From the NCBI GenBank assembly GCA_946887385.1, contig CAMPKU010000048.1, positions 1 to 20,707 on the forward strand: DNA of 20,707 nt. The letters run 5' to 3'. The stretch comes from an uncultured Gammaproteobacteria bacterium (GTDB lineage Bacteria > Pseudomonadota > Gammaproteobacteria > Rariloculales > Rariloculaceae). The first letter of the stretch is position 1; the number at the start of each line of letters is the position of its first letter. The position numbers and the translations under genes are program-made. A model generated the notes under the pieces. It made no database searches. It was not told the origin of the DNA and saw nothing but the letters and a program-made list of their open reading frames with translations. This document shows, piece after piece, positions 6,113 through 13,030 of the stretch.

Positions 6113-7370
6113 GAAGCAGCTGCAGTCGACACTCGCGGCGGCTGCGTTCCAGAAGCAGTGGTTCGGCGATTTGCGGCAACGCGTCTTCAACGAGCGCCGG
6201 CCGTACGCGCTCATCCAAGCGGACGTGCCGTTCGAGCTGTTCGATCTATTGGAGATCCCCGCCGTCAGCAATCAGTGGTGGTCGTCGCTCGTGGCCGCGA
6301 AGCGCCAAGCGCCGGCGTTTCTCGCTGCGATGACGGCCGACGGCATTCCCGATCAACTGTGCCGTTACTGCAGCCTCGGGCTCGCGACCACGCGCTACGC
6401 TAAAGCCGGCGAAGCGCCGTGGGGCGGGTTGCCGGCGCCGCGCCTGCTGTGTGCGCGTTTGACCTGCGACTGTATCCACCGCGTGTTCTCGCTTTGGGCC
6501 GAGGCATTCGGCGCCGAGCTGTTCGAGATCGAGCACACGGGTGCGAGCGAGCTGCCGCCGCGCTGGTGGGAGCTCACGCGCCATCGCTGGCGCGAGCTCA
6601 TCGAGCCGCATCGGCTCGAGTTCGTAGCGACCGCGCTCGAGCGCCTCATCGAGCGCCTGGAATCGATTAGTGAGCAGCGCCTCGACCACGCGGAGCTGCG
6701 CGAACGCCTCGCCCGCGTGAATCGGCAAGAAGAGATTTTCGACGCGGCGCGGCAGCTGATCGCAGCAGCGCCTGCCACGCCCGTACGCATGACCGAGCAG
6801 ATCGCGAACGTGATGGCGACGCAGTGGGTGCGGGGAACCGACTGGGCAGTGGCGCACGCGCAGCACTTTTACGACGAGGTGCGAGCGCGCGTCGACGGCG
6901 GTGTAGCGGCGTGCGAAGGCGAGAGGCTGCGTCTCATGTGGGTGGGCGCGGGATTGTGGCACGACACGGATTTCTATACCGCCTTCGAAGAATCGCACGG
7001 CGCGGTATTCGTGTGGTCGATGTATCTCGCGTTCGGTCCCGACGGCTACATTCGTTACGGGCTCGAGGATCCGCTCGCCGCGCTCGCGAGCCGGACCGCA
7101 AGCTTCAACGAGTTCCTGCACAACCCGCCGTGGGCCGCGGAGTGGACCGTGGCGCAGGCGCTCGAGCATCGCATCGACGCGGCGCTCGTGCTGCATCCGC
7201 AGAGCATGAAGCCCTCGGCAACCGGCCGCCTCTTCATCGAGCGTGCGCTCGAGGAAGCCGGCATTCCCGCGCTGGCGGTGGAGGCCGACGTGGTCGATGC
7301 GCGAGCTTGGGATGCTGCCGCAGCCCGTAAAGCCGTCGCGTCGTTTCTCGACGAGCGCGTGCAGCGATGA
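6105..7370 (+). CDS. Second 2-hydroxyacyl-CoA dehydratase/benzoyl-CoA reductase-family subunit
   Basis: A 421-residue protein. The frame opens much further upstream (5940), but the GTG at 6105 is chosen. It has GGAGG at 6094-6098 with a 6-base spacer, and it overlaps the end of the previous gene by 8 bases, as expected for a coupled subunit pair. Family features are GIPDQLCRYCSLGLA (80-94), CDCIHRVFSLWAEAFG (121-136), a long helical middle, and a C-terminal MKPSATGRLFIERALEEAGI (368-387) ending in a VEADVVDAR acid-rich loop. C86 and C121 fit the first two cluster ligands, but the third position reads M368 where active enzymes have Cys. Unusual extra cysteines C89 and C123 sit beside the retained ones. 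Together with its partner it should form the heterodimer that reduces or dehydrates a CoA thioester. No gene for the HgdC/FldI-type ATPase activator is present in the window. Confidence 0.85.
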   Translation: MAEKQLQSTLAAAAFQKQWFGDLRQRVFNERRPYALIQADVPFELFDLLEIPAVSNQWWSSLVAAKRQAPAFLAAMTADGIPDQLCRYCSLGLATTRYAKAGEAPWGGLPAPRLLCARLTCDCIHRVFSLWAEAFGAELFEIEHTGASELPPRWWELTRHRWRELIEPHRLEFVATALERLIERLESISEQRLDHAELRERLARVNRQEEIFDAARQLIAAAPATPVRMTEQIANVMATQWVRGTDWAVAHAQHFYDEVRARVDGGVAACEGERLRLMWVGAGLWHDTDFYTAFEESHGAVFVWSMYLAFGPDGYIRYGLEDPLAALASRTASFNEFLHNPPWAAEWTVAQALEHRIDAALVLHPQSMKPSATGRLFIERALEEAGIPALAVEADVVDARAWDAAAARKAVASFLDERVQR

Positions 7371-8575
7371 GAACGGCAACCACGAACGTTTCGCAGACGC
7401 TGTGGCTGCTGCCCTTCGGCGTCACGCTGGTTGCAATGTTCTCGCTGCAGCTGTCGAACCTTGGGTTTTCGCCGCTGCTGCCGTCGATCCAGGCGGACGT
7501 GGGCATGAGCTTCACGCAGCTCGGGTTCTTTACGGGTCTCTACGGCTTGCTCGCGCTGCTGCTCAGCGTGCCGGCCGGCTTCGCCGCCAAGCGTTTCGGC
7601 GAGAAGCGCGTGCTTGCGGCCGGGCTCGTTGGCGTCGCAATCGGCAGCGTGTTGCTCGCGCGCGCGTGGAATTTCGAGTCGGCCGTCGCCTTCCGCGGCC
7701 TCACGGTCTTCGGTTATCGCTTCGCTTTCGTCAGTGTGCTCATCGCAGTGGCGATGACTGCGCCGCCGCAGCTGCGCGGCCGAACCATGGGCGTGCTCGG
7801 CGCAACCTCGGCAATGGCTTCGGTCGTCGGCGCGCCGCTCGGCGGAGCCCTCGTCGGCGAGCTCGGTTGGCGCACGGCGATCTTGGGATATGCGGCCATG
7901 GCGTTGCTCGGCGCCGCCGTGTTCTTTCTATTTTATCGCGCCACGGCGGAGCCCGATTCGGCGAAGCCGCCAGCGGCCGTGCCCGCCGACGGCGCGCGAT
8001 ATACGAGCGCCTTTCGCACACCCGTAGTCTGGCTGCTTGCGCTCGTCGTCGGCCTCGGCGGCTTCGGCCAGTTCACCGTCACGTATTTCGTGCCGAGCGT
8101 GGCCGACTCCGTCTATGGTCTCAACGCTGCTGCAGCCGGTGTCATCATCAGCACCGGCTACATCGCTGCCATCGTGCTGAACCTGCTCATCGGCATACTC
8201 GCCGATCGCATGAACAAGCTCGTCATGCTCGGCGGAATGGTGGCCGTGCTGGCCGTAGCCTCTGCGTCGTTGGCGGTGGAGCACGAGCTGTTGTTTCGTG
8301 TGGCCACGGCCGTCGTCATCGGCGTCGGCTTCTCCGCGGCGAATCAGCTCTACGGGCTCGCAGGCAGCTTGATGCCGCGCCGAGAAACAGGCAACGCGAT
8401 GGGCATCGTGAGCCTCGGCGCGGGACTGTTCGGCTATTTCGGGCCGCAGATGCTCGGCATCCTGCGCGACACGACGGGCTCGTTTGCCGCGGGCTTCTAC
8501 ATGGTGGCCGTCGCGGATCTCTTGACGCTCGGATTGATCGTGCTGCTCTATCGCTTGACTCGCCGCCCAGCGTAA
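7367..8575 (+). CDS. MFS transporter (12 TM)
   Basis: A 402-residue major facilitator protein. About twelve hydrophobic segments can be followed, with a short cytoplasmic loop after TM2 (AAKRFGEKRVLAAGL, about 73-87) matching the MFS motif A position, a central loop near residues 190-210, and the equivalent ILADRMNKLVMLGG loop in the second half. The start codon overlaps the stop of the preceding dehydratase subunit (ATGA). The gene is thus part of the same transcription unit and most likely imports the substrate of the CoA-transferase/dehydratase pathway or exports a product. The closest feel is the organic-anion/CynX-like branch of MFS, but substrate cannot be deduced. The next gene follows after 13 bases with a strong ribosome binding site embedded in this gene's stop codon. 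Confidence 0.92.
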   Translation: MRTATTNVSQTLWLLPFGVTLVAMFSLQLSNLGFSPLLPSIQADVGMSFTQLGFFTGLYGLLALLLSVPAGFAAKRFGEKRVLAAGLVGVAIGSVLLARAWNFESAVAFRGLTVFGYRFAFVSVLIAVAMTAPPQLRGRTMGVLGATSAMASVVGAPLGGALVGELGWRTAILGYAAMALLGAAVFFLFYRATAEPDSAKPPAAVPADGARYTSAFRTPVVWLLALVVGLGGFGQFTVTYFVPSVADSVYGLNAAAAGVIISTGYIAAIVLNLLIGILADRMNKLVMLGGMVAVLAVASASLAVEHELLFRVATAVVIGVGFSAANQLYGLAGSLMPRRETGNAMGIVSLGAGLFGYFGPQMLGILRDTTGSFAAGFYMVAVADLLTLGLIVLLYRLTRRPA

Positions 8576-8580
8576 GGAGG
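8574..8580 (+). promoter_or_regulatory. Strong Shine-Dalgarno overlapping the MFS stop codon
   Basis: AAGGAGG, whose first two bases belong to the TAA stop of the MFS gene, followed by an 8-base spacer to the ATG at 8589. It fixes the start of the exported hydrolase and suggests translation coupled to the transporter. Confidence 0.75.
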
Positions 8581-8588
8581 ACACGTCG

Positions 8589-9425
8589 ATGCCACGTTGC
8601 TTGAGTGTGTTGGCCGCCTTGTGGCTCGGCATCGCGGGCCACGTTGCGGCTCAAACGCTGCCCGCGACGGGCGACCAGCACCGCCGCTATGTGTTTGCGC
8701 CGACGGGCACCGAGATGCCGTATCGGCTGTATGTGCCGAGCACATGGGACGGCCGGCGCTCGCTGCCGATCCTGTTGTTCTTACACGGCGCGGGTGCGAA
8801 CGAGAGCACGTATCTCGACATGGCGGACGGACTGCTCGGCAAGCTCGCCGAGGAGCATGGCTATATCGTCGTCTCGCCGCTCGGCTTCTCTCCTCTCGGC
8901 GCCTACGGCAATCCGCTACGGTTGCCCGCGGTGTTCGGCGAGTCGGAGGCGGCGGCCGAGCAGCGCGCAGCCGTCACGCCCGATCGTCGCCGCGAGCTGG
9001 CCTTGAGCGAGCTCGAGGTCATCACGGCACTCGAGATCGTGACGGAAGAATACGGTGCGGATCGGTCGCGCACGTTCTTGGCGGGGCATTCGATGGGTAG
9101 CGGCGGGGCCTGGCACCTGGCCGCGCGCTATCCGGAGCGCTGGCGGGCCGTTGCGCCGATGTCCGGACCGTTCATAGATAAGGAGACGTATCCCTTCGAC
9201 ACGATCCGCAGCTTGCCGATCTTCGTCACGGAAGGCACCGGCGCCGCACCGTCGCTCGCCGGCAGCCGCGCGCTTGCCGAGTTCATGCGCGCCGGCGACT
9301 TGGAATTCGACTACCTCGAGGTCGACGGCAACCATGGCAGCATGGTGCCGATGGTTTGGCCCGCGATCTTCGAGTTCTTCGATCGCGTTGCTGCAAGCGC
9401 CGTCGCCGTCGATACTGATCGATAA
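8589..9425 (+). CDS. Exported alpha/beta hydrolase (esterase, PHB-depolymerase-like)
   Basis: A 278-residue protein with a signal peptide (hydrophobic residues about 5-20, cleavage near HVAAQ at 18-22), so it is periplasmic or secreted. The alpha/beta-hydrolase core follows. An oxyanion strand LPILLFLHGAGAN has H66-G67, the nucleophile elbow GHSMG has S168, and the catalytic His candidate is H249 in DGNHGSM. The layout (oxyanion HGxG, GxSxG, late NHG) is that of feruloyl-esterase, PHB-depolymerase or peptidase-type small esterases. The acid residue is unclear: the usual G-x-x-D loop reads VTEGTGAAPSL, with E215 the only acidic residue near the expected place. It is the fifth gene of the plus-strand series and is followed by a second exported hydrolase after 16 bases. 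It probably releases a carboxylic acid from an ester outside the cytoplasm (inference). Confidence 0.88.
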   Translation: MPRCLSVLAALWLGIAGHVAAQTLPATGDQHRRYVFAPTGTEMPYRLYVPSTWDGRRSLPILLFLHGAGANESTYLDMADGLLGKLAEEHGYIVVSPLGFSPLGAYGNPLRLPAVFGESEAAAEQRAAVTPDRRRELALSELEVITALEIVTEEYGADRSRTFLAGHSMGSGGAWHLAARYPERWRAVAPMSGPFIDKETYPFDTIRSLPIFVTEGTGAAPSLAGSRALAEFMRAGDLEFDYLEVDGNHGSMVPMVWPAIFEFFDRVAASAVAVDTDR

Positions 9426-9441
9426 CGTTGGGGGAAGTGCA

Positions 9442-10419
9442 ATGAAATTGCCAAATCGATTCGGAAGCATCGCTCAAGGCGTGCTCGTGGTGGGATACGC
9501 GGCCGGGATCGCGGCGACGACAGCGGCACAGACAGAGCCCGCGCGCGCCATCACGAAGCTCACGGTCGTCGACGTGCAGCAAACCGGCACCGCGCCCACG
9601 GGCCCATTCCCGGTCGTCGTCGAGCACGATCCCGGACTCGCCACTCACACCATTTACCGCCCTCGAGCGCTCTCGATGGACGAGCACCCGGTGCTCGTCT
9701 GGGGCGAAGGCGGCTGCGCGAACAACGGGCTCATGTTCCCCGAGTACTTGAGCGAAATCGCATCCCACGGCTTCGTCGTCATCGCCGACGGCCCGCCGCT
9801 CGCGCGCCCGGCCGGCGGGCCTGGTGCGGGCGGCGGCGGGCCTCCGCCCGGTGGCGCCGCCGGTCCGCCCGCGGACCGCGGGAGCATGGTGAACGGCACG
9901 GATCTTGTCGCAGCCATGAACTGGCTCGAGGCGGAAAGCAAGCGCCGCAACAGCCGCTTCTACGGAAAGGTGAACGTGGAGCGCATCGCTGCCATGGGCA
10001 TGTCCTGCGGCGGCTTGATGTCGTACGGCGCTTCGAACGATCCGCGCGTGGCGACGGTGGGGATTTGGAACAGCGGCCTATTCGAAGACGCGCGCAACGC
10101 GGCGATCTACGCCGGGATCCACGGCTCGGTGATCATCGTGACCGGCGGCGAATCCGACATCGCCTATGCCAACGGTAAGCGCGACTTCGAAGTCATGCCG
10201 GCCCGGATTCCGGTCTTCTACGGCGTGCACCCGTCGGTGGGTCATGGAGGCACCTACAACCAAGACAACGGCGGGCCTTTCGGCGTCGTGGCCGTCGCGT
10301 GGCTGAAATGGCAGCTACAAGGCGACACGAGCGCAGCGGGCCGCGGTTACTTCGTGGGCAACGATTGCGGCATCTGCAAAGACGCCGGCTGGCAAATCGA
10401 TGCACGCGCATTGCCTTGA
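9442..10419 (+). CDS. Exported alpha/beta hydrolase with Gly/Pro-rich insert
   Basis: A 325-residue protein. The frame opens further upstream, but the ATG at 9442 has a gggga ribosome-binding stretch just before it and begins a good signal peptide (hydrophobic about 9-28, cleavage near TAAQT). Triad candidates are visible: S188 in GMSCGG, D239 in GGESD and H268 in VGHGGTY. The early strand HPVLVWGEGGCANN carries the oxyanion region. Residues 124-145 are an extremely Gly/Pro/Ala-rich loop lacking charged residues, placed between core strands where a lid would be. Three cysteines occur late or near the ends (C92, C309, C312) and could form a disulphide in the periplasm. It is the last gene of the plus-strand series, ending 11 bases before the convergent monooxygenase gene. 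Substrate unknown; polyester, lactone or aromatic-ester hydrolysis are possibilities. Confidence 0.85.
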   Translation: MKLPNRFGSIAQGVLVVGYAAGIAATTAAQTEPARAITKLTVVDVQQTGTAPTGPFPVVVEHDPGLATHTIYRPRALSMDEHPVLVWGEGGCANNGLMFPEYLSEIASHGFVVIADGPPLARPAGGPGAGGGGPPPGGAAGPPADRGSMVNGTDLVAAMNWLEAESKRRNSRFYGKVNVERIAAMGMSCGGLMSYGASNDPRVATVGIWNSGLFEDARNAAIYAGIHGSVIIVTGGESDIAYANGKRDFEVMPARIPVFYGVHPSVGHGGTYNQDNGGPFGVVAVAWLKWQLQGDTSAAGRGYFVGNDCGICKDAGWQIDARALP

Positions 10420-10430
10420 GACAGCCACGT

Positions 10431-11717
10431 CTACGCAGCGGCCACCTTGGCTCCGGGCGCAATCAACGGCGGGGCGGCGTTGAGCCGGTCCTTGGCGAAA
10501 CCGGCGGCAGCGCGGTAACGGCTCATGAACTCCTCGCGTTCTTGCGCGGGGATCACGGCGTCGATGTCGTCAAAAACGCCGCCGCAGCGCTCGTCGAGGA
10601 GATTCAGTAACCCGAATGGGCCGGCCCCGCGGTTGCGTAGCACGACGGCCGAGATCTCGGCGCACAGCTTGCGGTCGTAGGCCTGAAGCGCTTCGCGGGT
10701 GACACCGTGCTCGATCATCGCCGCCCCGAGCACACGCGCATCGACGATGGCTTGGCTGGCACCGTTCGAACCCGTGGGATACATGACATGCGCCGCGTCG
10801 CCGAGCAGCGCAACGCGGCCGTCGACCCATGTGGGCACCGGATCGCGGTCGATCATCGGGTACTCGAACACTTCGTCGGCGCCGCGCAGCATGGCGGGCA
10901 CGTCGAGCCAATCGTATCGCCAGCCTTCGAAGTGATGGATGAACGAGTCGATCGCCACCTGCTTGTTCCAATCGCCGGTGCTCAAGCCGCGCGAGCTGTC
11001 GACGGTGATCTCCGCGATCCAATTGATGGTGGCAAGGCCTGTCGCCGGGTCGGGCTGCGAGATCGGATAGAACACCACGCGATGGCGGTGAGTGCCGAGA
11101 CCGACGAATGAAGCACCGCTACGAATGGGGATACCCGGCGTCGTTCCGCGCCACATGATGGCGCCGCCCCAATGGATCGGCGGCTGCGCAGGATGCATCT
11201 GCGCCCGCACGGCCGAATGCAGGCCGTCGGCGCCGATCAGCAGCCTGCCGCGAAGCTCCGTGCTCGCTCCGCCCGCGGTGCGCACCAACACCGTGACGCT
11301 ATCGGCCTCGTTTCGGTAACCGACCACGCGATGCCGCGCGCGCACCGCGCCAGGACCGAGGCGCTCGACGGCCGTGCGGTGGAGCAGCATCTGTAAGAGG
11401 CCGCGGTGTACTGCGTACTGCGGCCACCGGTAACCCGCGAGCATGCCGCGAGGCTCGGAGTACACGTCCTTGCCGTTCAACCCGACGAGCGCCCATTCCC
11501 GCGCCTGCACCCCGATCGAATCCAGTTGGTCGGCACCGATCCCGAGCTCGTACAACTCGCGCACCGCGTTCGGCTGAAGGTTGATTCCTACGCCGAGAGG
11601 CTTGAGCTCGCCGACGGCCTCGAGCACGAGGCACGGCACGCCAATCTGCTGCAACGTGAGAGCGACACCGAGTCCGCCGATTCCGCCACCGGCAATGAGT
11701 ACGGGCAAATCGGCCAT
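10431..11717 (-). CDS. FAD-dependent monooxygenase, PhzS-like
   Basis: A 428-residue class A flavoprotein hydroxylase. The Rossmann GxGxxG (GGGIGG, residues 10-15) is at the start. A KPLGVGINLQPNAVRELYEL stretch follows, then the second FAD/NADPH fingerprint LLIGADGLHSAVRAQ, and the GD motif RVALLGDAAHVMYPTGSNG. The N-terminal and GD regions read very like Pseudomonas PhzS (5-methylphenazine-1-carboxylate 1-monooxygenase) and relatives annotated as flavin-dependent oxidoreductases. No phz cluster is present, so the substrate is probably another aromatic or heteroaromatic acid. The start ATG at 11717 gives the canonical MADLPVLIAGGG. It is the last gene of the minus-strand series, 92 bases after the periplasmic-protein gene, and is convergent with the exported hydrolase. 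The reaction (NAD(P)H- and O2-dependent hydroxylation) is family knowledge. Confidence 0.92.
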   Translation of the reverse strand: MADLPVLIAGGGIGGLGVALTLQQIGVPCLVLEAVGELKPLGVGINLQPNAVRELYELGIGADQLDSIGVQAREWALVGLNGKDVYSEPRGMLAGYRWPQYAVHRGLLQMLLHRTAVERLGPGAVRARHRVVGYRNEADSVTVLVRTAGGASTELRGRLLIGADGLHSAVRAQMHPAQPPIHWGGAIMWRGTTPGIPIRSGASFVGLGTHRHRVVFYPISQPDPATGLATINWIAEITVDSSRGLSTGDWNKQVAIDSFIHHFEGWRYDWLDVPAMLRGADEVFEYPMIDRDPVPTWVDGRVALLGDAAHVMYPTGSNGASQAIVDARVLGAAMIEHGVTREALQAYDRKLCAEISAVVLRNRGAGPFGLLNLLDERCGGVFDDIDAVIPAQEREEFMSRYRAAAGFAKDRLNAAPPLIAPGAKVAAA

Positions 11718-11809
11718 CGGAACCTAAACGCCTGGGACACCAATTGCGGCGCCAGAGGATCCTCGACTCGAGGCCTGCGCGCAAGACCTCTTACGCGCGC
11801 GCGGCCGCC

Positions 11810-12601
11810 CTATTCCCGGCCGGGACCTTGCCGCGAATCGATGGCGAGACCGTACGTGGGGTCGCAGTCGTAGGGGTAAACGTGATCGGCGCCGCGCCGA
11901 AACGACATGACGCGCGCGGCCGTGCCTTCGAACGAGCCGGCATCCTCGAACTGTTGCGTGACGATGAGCGTGTTGGCATCCGCGAGGCGGAACCGCTCGA
12001 GAAGACGCACGCTCTCGGTGTACTCGACGCCGTTGTTGAACAACGTGCCGGGGAGGAGCTTGGCCGTGTCGACTACCAGAGTGTTGTTTTCCCAGCGGCC
12101 GATCGAATGGCCGGTTTGCGAGTGCGGCCAATCATCGGGGTGCTCTGTCTCGTTCATGAAAATGATGCGCACGAGGTCGAAGTACTCGAGCTTGATGACG
12201 ACGAGATCGCGGCCTTCGAAGATCTCGATCGGGAACGGGCCCTGCATCGAGTAGATCACGCCCGGCGGCCGGCACGTCAAAGAGACGTCGGTCTGGTTTT
12301 CGGGATCGTAGCTTTTTGCGGCTTCGCGTAGGTTCGCGTGCACGTTCAGGCCGCCGTAGTCGCCGGGCGGAAACTCGGTCGCGCCGGCATCGGCGAGCAG
12401 CAGGGCGCCCTCGCGGAACTGCGCGATCAGCTCGGCTTCAGCAGGCGTCGCGGCCCGCCGAGGCGGCGTAGGCCCCGGCGCCATGGACCAAAAACCCGCG
12501 ATGCCGTGCCCTTGCGGCGACTGGGCATGTAAATTCCCCGCCGTCACCGCGAGGCCAGCAGAGCACGCGGCGAGCGCGGCCAATACGTTCTGCGCTCGCA
12601 T
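11810..12601 (-). CDS. Uncharacterised periplasmic protein (RWENNTLVVDT motif family)
   Basis: A 263-residue exported protein: the signal peptide covers about residues 1-27, ending LHAQ. The mature part contains a CRPPGVIYSM segment, a beta-strand-rich middle and the motif IGRWENNTLVVDTAKLLPG. Variants of that motif (GRWEGDTLVVDT) recur in a family of uncharacterised secreted proteins of soil and freshwater proteobacteria and acidobacteria. I know no established function. Its ATG lies one base after the stop of the upstream DUF6152 gene (TGATATG), so the two are almost certainly translated together. These two families are often seen as neighbours (my recollection, not checked). A role in handling a periplasmic or surface ligand is a guess; only export and coupling are supported by the sequence. 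Confidence 0.8.
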   Translation of the reverse strand: MRAQNVLAALAACSAGLAVTAGNLHAQSPQGHGIAGFWSMAPGPTPPRRAATPAEAELIAQFREGALLLADAGATEFPPGDYGGLNVHANLREAAKSYDPENQTDVSLTCRPPGVIYSMQGPFPIEIFEGRDLVVIKLEYFDLVRIIFMNETEHPDDWPHSQTGHSIGRWENNTLVVDTAKLLPGTLFNNGVEYTESVRLLERFRLADANTLIVTQQFEDAGSFEGTAARVMSFRRGADHVYPYDCDPTYGLAIDSRQGPGRE

Positions 12602-12602
12602 A

Positions 12603-12983
12603 TCAGTTATTGGTTCCGGGCGGCACGCCGATCTCGGTTCCGTCGTCGCGGAACGCGCGCGTGATGCGGATCAGATACGTGCCATCGAGCGAAGGCATCC
12701 CTTCGAGCTTCACTTTGTCGCCGGGCTTGAAGCTCGTCTGGCTCCAGCCGCGCCGGCGCAAGATCGACGGCGAGGTGGTCTCGGCCGTCCACTCCTGGCT
12801 CTCGCCGTCCTCGCTCACGACCTCGAGCTTGAGGATTGCGTGCGGGTTGCTGAACCGAAACTCGGTGACCGTGCCGCTGATGTTCGTGCGCTCATCGACC
12901 TTGTAAAAAACCGGTGCCGAATGGTGCGCGTAGGCAGCGCCGGCCGCAACGAGCAGCACGCCGAAAACACCCGAACGAAGCAT
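12603..12983 (-). CDS. DUF6152-family periplasmic protein
   Basis: A 126-residue exported protein. A short signal peptide (MLRSGVFGVLLVAAGAAYA) ends right before the HHS typical of this family, followed by the conserved layout: GTVTEFRFSNPHAILKL, a W-x-x-E strand (QEWTAET), a SILRRRGW segment, then FKPGDKVKLEGMPSLDGTYL. Two starts are possible. The ATG at 12983 gives a standard signal peptide with an AAGGGTGA-type ribosome binding site about 9 bases upstream. An in-frame ATG at 13034 overlaps the stop of the upstream hydrolase (ATGA) but would add 17 residues before the signal. I choose 12983. Function of DUF6152 is unknown; the fold looks like a small beta-barrel. It sits between an exported beta-lactamase-fold hydrolase and another exported protein. 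Confidence 0.85.
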   Translation of the reverse strand: MLRSGVFGVLLVAAGAAYAHHSAPVFYKVDERTNISGTVTEFRFSNPHAILKLEVVSEDGESQEWTAETTSPSILRRRGWSQTSFKPGDKVKLEGMPSLDGTYLIRITRAFRDDGTEIGVPPGTNN

Positions 12984-13030
12984 CACGTTGTCACCCTTAC
13001 CTGCCCACGGCTTCGCATTCAATATACCAG

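Noticed and set aside
4970..7370. The idea that the dehydratase-like genes are pseudogenes because cysteines are missing
   Set aside because: Both frames are full length, overlap neatly, have good starts and keep the rest of the family motifs, so decay is unlikely.
6246..7379. A 377-residue minus-strand frame opposite the second dehydratase subunit
   Set aside because: Antisense shadow of a conserved gene, Arg/His-rich, no domain signature.
7243..8604. A 453-residue plus-strand frame overlapping the MFS carrier
   Set aside because: An Arg/Ala-rich out-of-frame translation; the MFS frame has twelve membrane segments and is the real gene.
10420..10430. Possible terminator between the convergent hydrolase and monooxygenase genes
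   Set aside because: The gap is only 11 bases and I found no hairpin with a T-run there.
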